Part shown: positions 1 to 12,077 of the stretch, piece after piece
How the letters are laid out: each line of letters opens with the position of its first letter
How positions within the stretch are numbered: the stretch's first letter is position 1
Assembly: GCF_029227915.1 (NCBI RefSeq)
Contig: NC_079876.1
Span: forward strand, 24,640,328 to 24,704,327
Reading direction: 5' to 3'
Origin: Hydractinia symbiolongicarpus
Lineage: Eukaryota; Cnidaria; Hydrozoa; Anthoathecata; Hydractiniidae
Length of the DNA stretch: 64,000 nucleotides
The notes under the pieces: generated by a model
Database searches by the model: none
Seen by the model: only the letters and a program-made list of their open reading frames with translations
Told to the model about the DNA's origin: nothing
Program-made: the position numbers and the translations under genes

Positions 1-1106
1 TTGTTTTTAGACAGGACTGTTTCGAATTTTGACCTTGAGTAGACGAAAATAGTAAAATATACTCTTAAACCGAAATTCTTAATTTTTGTTTTATGTAACT
101 TAGGCGGTTGACAAATACAATAATAACCGATTACCCTGTGCTGTACTAAAAATATCGAAAATGGATATGTCAAATGTGGATATATGTCCAGATTTCGTGA
201 AAAAGCATAATTTATTTTCATTTTCTGATAAATTCCTCTAAAATATCTTAAGCTAAATAAAAATTGTTACAAAATATATATCACCAAAAAGGATGTTTTC
301 CAACGCTTCTTTTCCATTTTTCGCGTGCTTGCGTAAGGCGTAATATATTTTTTTAAAAGTCGTCATTTTACTTGTATTTCATACAAATTAGATTGGTTCC
401 GTGGTTTTAAAGGTATACTATCTATACTTTTCTGAAAGTTTCTGAGAGTTTCTTCTTTCACATAGTGCAGTATTAGGTGTGTTTTTTTGCTCCAATGTAA
501 AAAAAAAAGTATAACAGATTTGTAATATGAAACCGCCCCAAACACCCACCTATTTTCCCGTTTTTTCCCGATTATGTTTTATCCTCTTTCGCCTGTTTTT
601 TTTCCAATCGATGGATGACGGTTATTGCAAAGGGCCTGGGTCGAAACATCAAAATTATATCCTAAAGTGGATATGTTCAAAACATATCCAGTTTTGGATA
701 TTGATTGACTGAACCAATCATATTTTTCAGAGTGGTCTTACTCTGATTTAAAAAGTTCTCATGTTCCAAAAAAAACATTGTACAGTATTGTATAGCTATA
801 CTAGCACAAAAAAGTATTTTTATTTTTGAATGAAAAGATTTGTTTCTCAAAAAACGCCAACACTTTTTACGGGGTATGCAACATTTCTACACCCTCCTTC
901 CCTTGTTGTTCAAGAGGAATTCAGCACCTCAATCAGTCTGGGAAATTCAGCACCACAATTATCCCACCTATTATTCATATATTCAAGGAAATAACCTCGT
1001 AAACAACCTTGTGTACCAAGCTAGTCCCTAATTAATTCCTCTGACTAAAAAAAGAAGTAACATTTAAAGAACATGATATATTTAGCTATTATCTAGGACA
1101 AAGTGA
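1..1106. other. AT-rich non-coding stretch
   Basis: I see no coding signal here. The short open frames are low-complexity translations of A/T runs and lack splice context or recognisable motifs. Confidence 0.6.
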
Positions 1107-1355
1107 TTATAGAAGGCTTGAATAATCATTAGCTACCTTTGGAGGGAGGTGAATAAAGTTTGGTGCATCTCCATTTGGCTTTGAACAAGCTCCAGCAGCA
1201 TCATATGTCCCTAATTTTTTCAGAAGTTCCTTTCTGGATGCTTGCTTTAAACAACTTGATACCTCCTCCTCCGTCAGCACTAATTTTGTCGATAGATCGA
1301 TAACTGTATATGGCTTTACCATAGCCACCAATGGTGGTAAAACTTCTTTTTCCAT
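1107..1355 (-). CDS. Unrecognised 82-aa ORF or exon fragment
   Basis: An ATG-to-stop frame of 82 codons. The composition is protein-like rather than low-complexity: an amphipathic, charged middle part (TEEEVSSCLKQASRKELLKK) with two cysteines. I do not recognise a family. It could be a piece of a decayed repeat protein such as the one that begins 1.4 kb further on, or a chance frame. No polyadenylation signal or partner exon could be assigned, so existence as a gene is doubtful. Confidence 0.2.
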   Translation of the reverse strand: MEKEVLPPLVAMVKPYTVIDLSTKLVLTEEEVSSCLKQASRKELLKKLGTYDAAGACSKPNGDAPNFIHLPPKVANDYSSLL

Positions 1356-2786
1356 TACAAATTATCTGGTGTGTGTTGTGTTGTTATTTGTTTAACATTT
1401 ATTGCGGAGCAATAGATTCGATTTCCAAATATTGTGGAGCACGTTTGTTACACCAGCGTAACGCTGGTCACGCAAAACAGCAGGAACGCGGATCACAACT
1501 CGATTATGACGACATGAAAAGCTCATATTGGGAATAGCAAAACGGAAAAAATGTAGAAGGTTGTGACCATGAGAAAAATTGAATTTTATTTTAGTAAAAA
1601 TTTTTTTTCAAAGAATATTTATTTAAACCATTCCTTTAAACATGTTTCAGGAAGGCTCATAACTAAATTTTAATGCCGTGAAACTGATTATTTCTTTATT
1701 CAGTCATAAAAATAAGGGTATACATACTGTCTGTTTTCTTTACCTTTTTAATGCCGAAGGTAAGCCAGCAACGTGTCGTCGTTGTTTGCGATCACGAAAA
1801 TATGCGACACGTGCCATAGCCTATTTTTCACAAACCACAACTATGATTGAGATCTAACCTTTGAAGAAACCCCTTCTCTCACAGTCTTCTATCGAGCACA
1901 TATTTACACAGCTTGCACAGATGATAATGTCCCCTCACGCGGTGTACTTGCAAAATGGGCACAGAGGAGGCCTGCTTTTAATTGTTCTATGTATACCGAC
2001 TTGGTGGAGGGGTCTTTTTTCTTTCTCTTTTTTAAGAAAATAGAAGTTTCTGAAGTTTTAAGTATACTTTGTGATAGTTAACCGAAAAAAAAACCGGCTT
2101 TAAAAAATGTCAAAAATATTAATTAGTTGCACAAAATTTAGTCACTTTTAATTCTAACTAATTTTGGGAAAATTAAAAGAAACTCTTTTTTTTAACCAAT
2201 CCTATCCTATCTGAAATATAAAAAGGAAAAAAACAAGCATACATGCAATGAAACTTAACAAATACTCCTTCTTGTATAACAATTTAGTCTGGCCAAATTA
2301 AAAGTGGACCTTGCAAAAATTTGCAGACTAGCTTTTTGGTACCGTTAGAATCAGAATTTTATGTAGATTAACATACTAAAAGCCTCATGATAAGGCTCTT
2401 GGGGAAAATTTTTTACACATGATAACCTGAAGGGTACTTTTTGCAAAATTTACCTTAGAAAATGAATTTTTACAAAAAAGTGTTAAACTTCTGACACTAA
2501 ATAACATAGAATAGCTATTTGAAATCAAATTTGGGTTGGTGGTAATTAAAGAATGTTAGAAAATATTTTCAAAATTCAATTATTTTCGGAGAAACCGATT
2601 TCGAAAAATCGGGGAAACCGGAGAAATTTTCTTGAAAGTTTTGATTTTTTTTAACTTTTGTTAAAAAAATGCTTTTTGAGGAAATTTTCAATCGCAAATT
2701 GGGATGTTTAAAAATGTGTTCAAAATGTTCTCCCACTTTTAGAAGGGTTGTCATGAATATAATATTTAAAAAAGCTAAATAAACTA
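1356..2786. other. Non-coding stretch
   Basis: AT-rich, no convincing exon on either strand. Short frames such as the one near 1861-2043 are not supported by splice signals or composition. Confidence 0.5.
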
Positions 2787-5210
2787 CTACATTAAACTAT
2801 CTAAAATCTCAAAAATATTTCGTTCGTTGGAATCCGTCATAGATTGTTTCTCGAGGAACCGAGGATACCGATAACGAGATCGACTGATCTTGTCATCGGT
2901 ATCTGGTAGAGGAGCTTCTGCATATTCACAACTTTCGCCATAGTACCCTCCACATGCATTTTGACGACACGAACACAACTGAGAACTGCAAGGACGACGA
3001 GAAGTGGTTTTGCAATTACATCGAATAACTCTCAGAAGCCATTCTGGTGCAGCCTCCAAATCAGTCTTGATTGGCTCCATGGAATTTTCAACTAATCTCC
3101 AGCACCATTCTGTTGGGTTTAAACGTCGAAGATTCAAGTGCTTCCACTGTGCAACCTAAAAAGAAAAACAAATCAAATACTTATTTAATCCAGCAAAAGC
3201 GATACCAATCTACGCACTGACCTATAGTTATAAATCATAAAATGTAGTTCATTTTTGTTACCTCTTGCGTTTTTGTGGACATTTCATCTCCATAGCCATC
3301 AAAAACAACAACAGCAGTAGCGTAACTCATCTCTACTGATGAAATGGTTTTGCAGCACCGATTTTTGAGGTTGAATAACGATGTGGGTTCTGGAGTCAGC
3401 TCGAAACGGAAGTTCTCACCCACCTCTTCAGAGAAATTGGCTGGAGCAGTAAGACGGCTAAACAATATTGTCGGACTGATAACAACACTGGTCTCTCCGA
3501 TACGGATTGCTGGCAACATGTCTTAAAATGTCATGGTTTTTTCCTTCCTTCGAATCGCAAGATCCTCGAAACAAACGTGGTCTAGTTTCTTGTGAATAAC
3601 CCTCCCAATTTTGTCAGCAACGTCGTAATTGATTTTTGTACCCGCGATTAGACCACTAGAAAGACTTTTCAGTTGGGGCTCATTTTTGTCAAATGGTTCG
3701 TGGTTGTCTAACCAATCCTTCACAGTTGCAAAAACTTTGGCATTTCTTTTCATTTGGCTCATCGAAAGCTGGACATGTTTCTCACTCGTTTTCCGACATG
3801 CACCTGTGAGTTTAGCCATTGCATTATATATGTCTGCGAACCGGTGAATGCTTCCAAACCAAAGTTGACGAGCAGATTCTGAAATTCCTCGGCCACGGGT
3901 CAGCCCTCCGCTGCATTTGATAGATCGCATCATTACTTGCTCAATGATTAAGTCTGACCACATACCAGCCCAAAATTTGTCACTGCGTCGGATAGTATGA
4001 AAGGCCTTCGAAAACTGCTCATGAACCCAATGTTTCCTGTAAATCCAGCATGGTTTGTAGGTGAAGTCTTGCACTTTTAGCATAGTTGATGTAAGCTGTT
4101 GCAGCGATATGGTCAATCATCCGGAAAAGGGAAAAGAGGTAGAGGTTCCAATCTCCTGTTCGCTCTGATCTGATAAAGTCCTTTACAACTTCCAAGTAAT
4201 GTAAATATTGTAACCATAGCTTTGCAGTGCGCGAACATTTTTTGAGCTTGTCCTTGTATCCTTCTCATAGGTTTAGAAGTTTCGACAACGACGAGTACTT
4301 GTTCATAGCTATGTCAAAGTTTGAATCATCTTCACACCCATCCACGATTAGATTAAGATCGGTTTTTATCGATTTCAATATTTTTATTTCCAGAACCAAC
4401 TAATGGAGACATCAATTTACAAACAAGGGCTGATTCGACATGAGAATATGCTCTCAAAGCTCTTGATATGGCCTTCTCACTGATAACATGTGGAATAGTG
4501 TTTTTTGCATAGATCTGTTCCATCGATTCCTCCAAGCCACTCGCTTTCAACAGGGATCCAATGCTTCCCACTTATCATGAGATAAAAACGACTTAGCATG
4601 CACACCATATCTAATGATTTCGCCTTGATTATCTCGTAAGTTTTGATCCACAAAGGTTGGCCCAAAGTTATGACTGGAGTGACGATGCCCAGAATTTGTG
4701 CTTGAGATTCCACAAATTTAAGAGTTGAAAAATGCACGACATATCATTGGGGTTCATGTCGATGATTGGAAGTAGAGAAACTGATGATTGGCCAGGGTAA
4801 GCAGATCGAGACATTACTCATGTATCCTGACCAGCTCGGTCGCAGCATAGGATGAAAATAAAGAGCATACCAAATATCGTCATAAATTATATCTTTAGGA
4901 AGAACCTTGGCCATGTTGAGCTCGATGATTGGTTTAAGTTTTATTGACGACACTCCAGTTTCCTCCGGGGGTATTACGGTTATATTGGTATACCAGAGTT
5001 TGTAGTTGTGTCTATTGCACATTTGATTTTTTCTCTCGGTATTGGCTTTAATCTAGCTGATGCATTTCCTGGTGTTACAGAAAGTACAACTCTCATTCTA
5101 TGGAGCGTCCCCTTGCCATCAATAGTGCAATAGTTGTATCTCCGAGTGTAAACATCGTCAGAGTTTGTTAATTCTTTCATTTTGTCATGTAGTTCAGCCA
5201 CAGAATGCAA
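2787..5210 (-). pseudogene. Decayed CXC-finger multicopy protein (cnidarian repeat family)
   Basis: Reading the minus strand from 5210 down, successive open pieces in shifting frames (about 5210-4744, 4737-4353, 4116-3523, 3519-3235, 3137-2787) look like consecutive segments of one protein broken by frameshifts and stops. Recognisable blocks are a GLEE...YAKNTIPHVISEKAISRALRA-type stretch (4571-4353), a GGLTRGRG block followed by a long helical region (4116-3523), a VVVFDGYGDEMSTK block (near 3300), and a cysteine cluster CNCK...C..QLCSCRQNACGGYYGESC (3137-2900) resembling a tesmin/TSO1-type CXC finger. From memory, this order of blocks is that of a large uncharacterised protein family present in many copies in cnidarian and some arthropod genomes. 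Its function is unknown. No intact frame remains, so this copy is dead. It runs towards the helicase remnant on the other strand. Confidence 0.6.
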
Positions 5211-5410
5211 CTCAGCATCCGTTTCGAGCCATTCACAGATAACTTCAATATTACGTTGCTTATATGTGTTTTTGGCCCTTCCTTGGGATGCTTGAAGTTT
5301 CTCTGTGTTTTAAAACAATTTTCTGCACTCAGCATGATAAATTGCATCCGCTTGAACCAAATCGATACATTTAATAAGCGGCATCACAAGCATTAGAAAC
5401 GATTCGATTA

Positions 5411-7180
5411 TTTTTATAAATGAAATCAATTGCAAATGCGTATCGAAATCATCGTGAAATGTCAGTTCAAGAGGCAGTTGCTATTATAATGCCAGAAATA
5501 TGGTTACGAAAGACATTTCCTGTTGTGGTTTTTGCAAACAGTAACATTCCTGAGAAGAGATATAGGGTATGTCGTAACGAAGAAGAGATTTTAAGTTTGC
5601 CACCAGACAGCACTAATATTTTTAAACGAAATATGTTGGATAGATACATGGATAGACCAAATTCAGAATTTAAAAAAAAGGAGATACCCTATGTTGGAAC
5701 AAATGTGTTACATCATTTGCTCTTTATGTTTTATCCTTTTCGCCAGGAAGCAGAATTGCTAAGCAAAAACTCGTGTACTTACTCAGAGAAATTATTAGAA
5801 AACGGTGTGTTATAAATTATAAATACAAATACAAGAATATGCGAACCATTCGGTGAATTTGTTGAAGAAGCAATGATAAATTTTCACAAGAATGCAAATA
5901 ATCTTGATTCCTTCGCTGAACAAGAAAATGACGTTGTTTTTGATGAGATGAGCAATATAAATTACTATAGCAATGACAAAGTTCCAAATGAAACCGAAAA
6001 CGTCCCAGTTATTAAAAACACTTTTTATTGGTTAGTAAACCTGGACGAAACTCCATGAAAAAAATCGAACATTAAAAGAAACTCAAAATAAATAAATGAT
6101 TGGGTTAGAACTTACACAAAAGGCTTGGCATGTAACGCACACCACAAAATTGAGCCAATTCACATCTTTTTAACAGGAAGTGCAGGTTGTGGAAAGTCAC
6201 ATTTGACTAAAACAATTTCTGACATGCAAAATAAAGCACTTTCTTTCGTGCAGGGAACTTAGAAAAAGATATGATTCTCATTCTGGCGCCAACTGGTGTT
6301 GCTGCTACCAATGTAGAGGGAAATACAATACATTCAGCCTTAGGTACACCAGTTGATAGAAGTTTTACTAAAAACATTTCTAAGTTGAGTGATAAAAAGA
6401 GATGCATGTTGCGAAATAAGTTTTCAGAGCTAAGCATTATCGTAATAGACGAAATCTCAATGGTTTCAAACAAGCTGCTGTTGCACATTCACCAACGGCT
6501 AACTGAAATATTTGGAAGCTTAGATGACATTCCATTTGCAGGAATATCTGTTATAGCACAACACAATAAAAAGATGCTTAACAGTATAGCATCGGATGAA
6601 ATAAATATCGAGGCCATTGACAAAATTCCAAAAAATATTCCTGTGTCAATTGTGCAAAAACTCTATAGCCGCACTCAAATGGAGACAAAACCTTCTTTTA
6701 AAACTTAACGCGAGAGTCATGTGACATCAAATATCAACATATCAGATAAACTTATTAATGGGAGATTGGAACTGTTCATCGTATAAGAACCGATGAATTA
6801 GGAAAAGTAACAACAATATATTTGAGAATGGAAGACAAAAGTACAGGAGTTTAAGCTATGAGAACATATCCATACGCTATGCAAGAAAATGTTATTCCAA
6901 TAAACAGAATAGAAAAGGAAATCAAATTTATTAAACAGAATCTAACTTCACCTACTATGAAACGAATGCAATTCCCACTAATGCTGTCATGGGCCTGTAC
7001 TGTTCACAAGGTTCAAGGAAAAACGTTCGATAAAATTGTTGTTTGTTTTGATTTAATAAAGCAACGAGCCTTTCACTCAGGAAAAATCTATGTTGCATTA
7101 AGTCAAATCACAAGCTTAGAGGGTTTATACCTGACAGGGACATTATCCAGATCAGCTATTATCAGCTATTATTATATTAT
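5411..7180 (+). pseudogene. Decayed Pif1/Helitron-type helicase
   Basis: Three frame-shifted pieces read in order on the plus strand. The first (5420-5815) resembles the linker upstream of the helicase domain in Helitron Rep-helicase proteins (SVQEAVAIIMPEIWLRK, DRYMDRP). A Walker A segment, FLTGSAGCGKSHLTK, is encoded at 6168-6212. The next piece holds LAPTGVAATNVEGNTIHSAL and a Walker B segment, IIVIDEISMVSN, near 6435-6470. The last (6858-7170) has the C-terminal motif TVHKVQGKTFDKIVV and YVALSQITSLEGLYLTG, typical of superfamily 1B Pif1 helicases. Stops and frameshifts separate the pieces (for example at 6058, 6255 and 6706), and part of the core is missing after 6540. No Rep/HUH nuclease piece was found upstream, so it may be a 5'-truncated Helitron or another Pif1-bearing element. 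Confidence 0.7.
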
Positions 7181-7183
7181 TAT

Positions 7184-7230
7184 TATTGCTCGGTTGCTCG
7201 TGTGTCTGATACACGAGCAACCGAGCAATA
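7184..7230. repeat. Perfect 20-bp hairpin after the helicase
   Basis: Arms 7184-7203 and 7211-7230 are exact reverse complements, with a 7-base loop (7204-7210). The arms contain the sequence GCTCGGTTGCTCGTGT. The hairpin starts about 20-50 bp after the last helicase-coding block and follows a short ATT microsatellite. Helitrons carry a hairpin shortly before their 3' CTRR end, but the nearest CTRR is a CTGG about 30 bp further on, farther than usual. Confidence 0.8.
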
Positions 7231-8173
7231 CATGCAAGAACACTCAAAATTGACATCAAAAGATACTGGCGTAATTAGTGAAAATTCTATCATAGTAACT
7301 TTGCTTAATACAAGATCCTACAACAAACATAAAAATGACAGAAACTCAGATACCAATTAATTCACTGCGACACAAAACTAGATTACTTTACTTTAATCCC
7401 AAACAACAATGTTTTCTAGTCTTATAATAATAATAATAAACTATAGAATTGTTTGATATTGTGAAAATTCCAGGTGCAATATTCTTTAAAATGACGAAGA
7501 AAACGTTTCAAAAAAATCGTAAAAATTCTCTTAATTGAGATGAGTGGGAAACGAAATCGTTGATGTTATACTCGGAGATTTTAATGTAAATGCATTTAGT
7601 GACGGAAACTATTTCCTTGATTTTCTCACTGAATAACAAGTTGTAACCTCTCCGGTACACTTATTGACCACATCTATCCGGTTCACTTATTGACCACATC
7701 TATGTCTATGAGAATGTTCTAAACACCTTTGAAGTCGATATACTCGTCAAAAATGTATATTTCAGTGATCAAGACGCAGTCAGGCTCAAACTTTCTCTAA
7801 CATAGATGTTTACAAAACCTTCTAGAAGGGCTACTTTAAATCAATTTCGTCCTCAGAACAAAAGATATTTACGCTGGGTTGACTTTATTGTTTTCTTTTT
7901 GTTTTAAACTTGTTAAACTTTCGTTGCATATAATATGCATTGCGTTTTTGTTCTTTGAGGATAGTCTGGCACTATTATTATCTATGCTGATGGCGGAAAT
8001 CTTCAAGCCATCGGGCTTCTTGTTATTTTTTATATTATTTTTGTTGTAAAACAAGTATTCACTAAAAAATGGAAATATGTTCATTTTTATATTATTGCTA
8101 AAAAAAAGTTTGAAAACAACTTGAAATGTATTTTGCGTTTGTTATGCGTGTACGGAAAAGACTACATTATATT
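7231..8173. other. Non-coding stretch with simple repeats
   Basis: It holds a TAA microsatellite near 7424-7440 and a short direct duplication around TATTGACCACATCTAT (7660-7705). The frame at 7869-8084 on the minus strand is lysine/asparagine-rich and not convincing as a gene. Confidence 0.5.
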
Positions 8174-8739
8174 AGGCCCGGCGGACCAGGGGGGGCTGGG
8201 AGGACTATAGCCACCCCCTGCCCCACCCCACTTTTGTGCCAAGAAAGGAAATGTTTTTTTATAAGGGTATCATGTGTTTTAATCAATTACTAATTGATCA
8301 AAATATACATATGCTCTATATTTGTACTACAATTATACGGAAAAAGTGTTGTTTCTAAATACTTAATCAAAATTGCCAACGCAATTGTTCAATCGAACGA
8401 CAACAGAAAGCGAGTATTCGAAAAAATTTACAAAGTAGGACTGGTAGTTGACATATACTATAACCTTTCTCTGCATTATCTTTATTTTGTTTCGATGTTA
8501 CTATTGCTTATTTTAAATATCTTACATAAAATATGGCGTTTCTATATATCTATATGTAATTTCCAGCATTTTGTGAAGGCTTTCAGCGCAATATTTCAGA
8601 ATTTGAAGTATGTTTTAGTCAATCTAGGGGAAAGTTAAAAAAATTTTCTTAGCCCGTCGGCCCTAACCATGGTCGGGCATCCTTCGATACTGAATAATTT
8701 AGCCCCTCTCCCACTTTTTAAATTGCTCCGCCGGTCCTG
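8174..8739. mobile_element. CCGGCGG-ended non-autonomous DNA element, copy A
   Basis: Left end AGGCCCGGCGGACC, right end GCTCCGCCGGTCCTG, giving short inverted ends around CCGGCGG. About 565 bp, with no transposase. The right 150 bp match, in reverse orientation, the left part of copy B at 14908-15457 (shared ACTGAATAATTTAGCCCCT and an ACCATGG segment). The 114-aa frame inside (8294-8638) is not convincing as a gene. Confidence 0.6.
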
Positions 8740-9546
8740 TTTATGTTTCAAAGTAACTTCCTAAAAACAAGATTACAATTTTTTTATTCTCGTACGACTC
8801 GTGCAGTGTTAATGGCTCACTAGGGCCTCTAAAACTGATTGTCGTTAAACAATATACGTGATTTGACACAATTGAGGACTTTAGAGCTTTTTTGGAAAGT
8901 GTAAATTGCCACAATCAATATTTTGCAATTTTTTGACCACGTGACCGCACACAAACATGAGGCTATCGTTGGTAGAATTTGGATTAATAGCAGTAGCTAA
9001 ATAAATAAGTCTGTGATAGGTTTTATGTGTTCCAAGTACCTTCGAAAATAGACAGTAGTTTAGAAGAATTGGTACGGCATTCACTCCCTCCCACCCTATG
9101 ACCGGGTCACTCAAACCCCAATCTAAATAATTTTCTCTAGACCATATTATAACAATGTATGGAAGGTAATTTCCAAAACTATATTTGATTAATACTATTA
9201 TTATATACCCGTAAGCAAAAACGGCCATTGAATAAATAATCGTATTCCACCCGTATTATTCAATGCTTGTGACGTAACAATAGTTTTGACAAAACATTCG
9301 TAAACGCATGTTTTAATTTTATCCTTTCCGCCCCTCATTAATTTTTATCGTAATTAACTGTGATTGGTTGTTTCTTAGTGGTCCGTTTTCTGATTGGTCG
9401 ATTTCCAAACACGTGAAATGGCGGGAACTTTTTTGTCGAGAAAATTCTTTCATTTCGAAAACATGTCGATTTCACAAAAAAATGTTTCGATCTACACTAT
9501 AAAATGAAACGAAAACAAAATCTTTTTTGGGTATATAATAAAACAT
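8740..9546. other. Non-coding stretch; one 115-codon frame on the minus strand
   Basis: The frame at 9228-8881 (minus) is not low-complexity, but I recognise no family, exon borders or partner exon. Around 9360-9430 lie two ATTGG boxes, a CACGTG E-box and a GGCGGGAA sequence close together. These resemble NF-Y, bHLH and E2F sites, but no gene starts nearby. Confidence 0.35.
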
Positions 9547-9681
9547 ATATACAATAGGTAAACATAGGTTATTGGATTTATTAACCCTCGGTGATATTAT
9601 ATTCAACTCCGCTGCGCGTCGTTGAATATAAATCACCTCGGGTTAATAAATCTCAATAACCTATGTTTACCTATTGTATAT
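9547..9681. repeat. 135-bp near-perfect palindrome (foldback element)
   Basis: Arms of about 61 bp (9547-9607 and 9621-9681) are reverse complements with a few mismatches or small indels, around a 13-base GC-rich loop (9608-9620). The outer part reads ATATACAATAGGTAAACATA and its complement. Transcribed RNA or single-stranded DNA would form one long hairpin. No coding content. Confidence 0.85.
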
Positions 9682-12077
9682 CTACTTATTAAATGACTTT
9701 TAATTAGGAAAAATCATTTTTGAATATGTAATAAAGAAATAAGCATAAATTAATACTTGAAGTATCTCGCACATGTACGTAGTATCAAAACTTTCAACAG
9801 TTTTCGAACTTATAAACTTGACAATATCTTGACATATGTACAGTTTTGTAGTTTGAGAATGACCTCATCTTTAATTATAGGTAGAAATGTAATGTCAGCT
9901 TTTTTAAAAACTTGGCTGTTAGCTACATCATTAGTTGCCGGATTTTAAAGATTTAAATTATGAATAATTTAAGAACGAAAATAGACTTGATAACCGCACA
10001 ACTTTTTATCCTCCACAACATACAAAAATATCATTTTTAATGCAGAAATCCTTTTAATTTGGAAAATTTAAGAATGCTCAACGGCCTAGATTTGACATTA
10101 CGTTATCGCCACGCTAAAATAAAATTGAACTAGTTTCGACGACGTAATATACACCAATCTATCTATTTTGCTCTTTATTGCGTAACCGAAAGCGCGACTC
10201 TAGTTTGTCGATTGGGGGGGGGGGGGGGGGGGGTGGGTGGAGTATTGCCAGTGCATTTCAAGAAATTTTCAAGAAAAGATCACGTTTTTGATGATACTTA
10301 GCTAAATTCCTTTTTCATTCATTTTAAACATTTTTTTTAAAAATCTACGATGTGCCATTCAACTGTGCTGTTTTAAAAAAGAGAGAAAACGGAAAATGGG
10401 AAAAGACTTAAGAGCTAACCAAGATAAAAGTGAATGTCAACCAAAAAGCGGTGGCCAAGTCAGGTGAAGCAAGTCAGGCTTTGCATAACATTGAGAAGGG
10501 AGGGAGTAGATGGGGAGAAGAGCTTTTCTAAAGAAATTTCTATCCAGAAGATTATGTTCACGATAAAAAAATACTGTGAAGAGTTAAAGCCAGAAATTTT
10601 AAGTTCGGTTGATGCAAATCATACCTGGTTTATGTAACCCTTTTTATACTAGAGTTTTTTTTTGGCACCAAATATTCCGAGGGCATTAGGCTAGATTTCA
10701 CCACCTCATATAACTTCTGAATGACTTAGGATATGTTGATCAAACTTAGTGGCAACATAGTATAGCAGTAAAGAAATATATTACGGGGATAAAAAATTTG
10801 CTGATGTGAGCACTTTTTTGCTATGGTGTTATCATTACACTAGCTCGCAGATGCTAGGGTATTCAAATACAGCTGTCCGTCCCAAAATGGAAATTTTTGG
10901 CTCTCCGAGCACCGACACGGGAGTAGTCGTGTGTTCGAATCTCATCTTGGTAACTATTTTTACTTTTTTTTTCTTTTTACTATCTCGCCCGCGAGGATAG
11001 GTTTCCAACTCGTAACTGGTATGCCGAACATGGTGGTGACATCAAAATTTTGTCACCTAAATGCCGTTTAAGACCATAAACGTTTCAATCGCGCGATAAC
11101 CATGAATGATAGGCTGTATTTTTGTTAGCAGAAATTGTAGAATTGGGCCGCATTGTGGATGTTTCATAGTTGTGCATTTTTAATAGCGAGATAGTTTAAG
11201 CAGTGCCTGCATCTTGTTTTGTTTGAAACAAGAATTTCTGTTGCTGACACTGTTATAAAGAGGTAAAGTATTAAACTGCCCGTTTTTTTAATTACCTTTT
11301 TAATTTTATTTCTCGAATTATTCAATTGGATACATACACAAATACAACTAATACAAGCTGTTATAAACGTGTGTCCAATAATAACAATAATGACATGACC
11401 GTTCTACAGAAGTTTGTAACTAGCTCAGTTCGGGATACGAGTATGTAAAAAAGACAAGTTCTTGTTAAAGATTAATTTTATTAAGATACACTCTAACTTG
11501 TGTACAAAAAGTTATATACAATAACGTGGTTAACAAAATCACCTCCCATACTGAAGCTTATAGTCATTCTCTAATATATTCGTTCGTTATTTAGATGATA
11601 GTTAAGAGTTTTTGAATCGGCTGTTAACTTTCATGTAAATGTAGTACGATGAAAGATATACTAAGTTCTTTGTCAAAAGCGAGTCAAAAAGGAAAAATAG
11701 ATGAGATATTTTTCTTGAAAAAATCAGGAAAATTTCGTTTAGCTTATTTTTGTATTTTTTTTCCTCAAAGCAAGTAGCCATTTTGAATTAAAATGTTCCT
11801 TTTTCCCTCACACAATGTTATCGATTGTTTTCTCAAATAATTAACGTTTAGAAGAACAATTTGTGTGCTTGACTGCTCTGATGATATGTCTTACTTTTGT
11901 AATGCCAGCCTTGGGAAATGAACTAGTCTTCGACAATTTTATCTTTTGTGCCGTGAAAAAGTGTAATTTTTGTGTGAAACCGTAAACCACAAAATAGAAT
12001 AAAATAAATAAATAAATTAAATTACTACAATTACTAAGAAATGTGAAGTGATGAATAAAAGGGCAATGAATACCGTT
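9682..12077. other. Non-coding stretch with a G20 run and a dispersed repeat
   Basis: A run of 20 G at 10214-10233 is followed by TGGGTGG. The frame at 10434-10637 is basic and unrecognised. About 11680-12010 matches 13700-14130 in the same orientation (shared TGTTATCGATTG and a TTTTGTGCC...GTGAAA...TGTAATTTT stretch), so it is one copy of a dispersed repeat pair. No gene was recognised. Confidence 0.5.
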
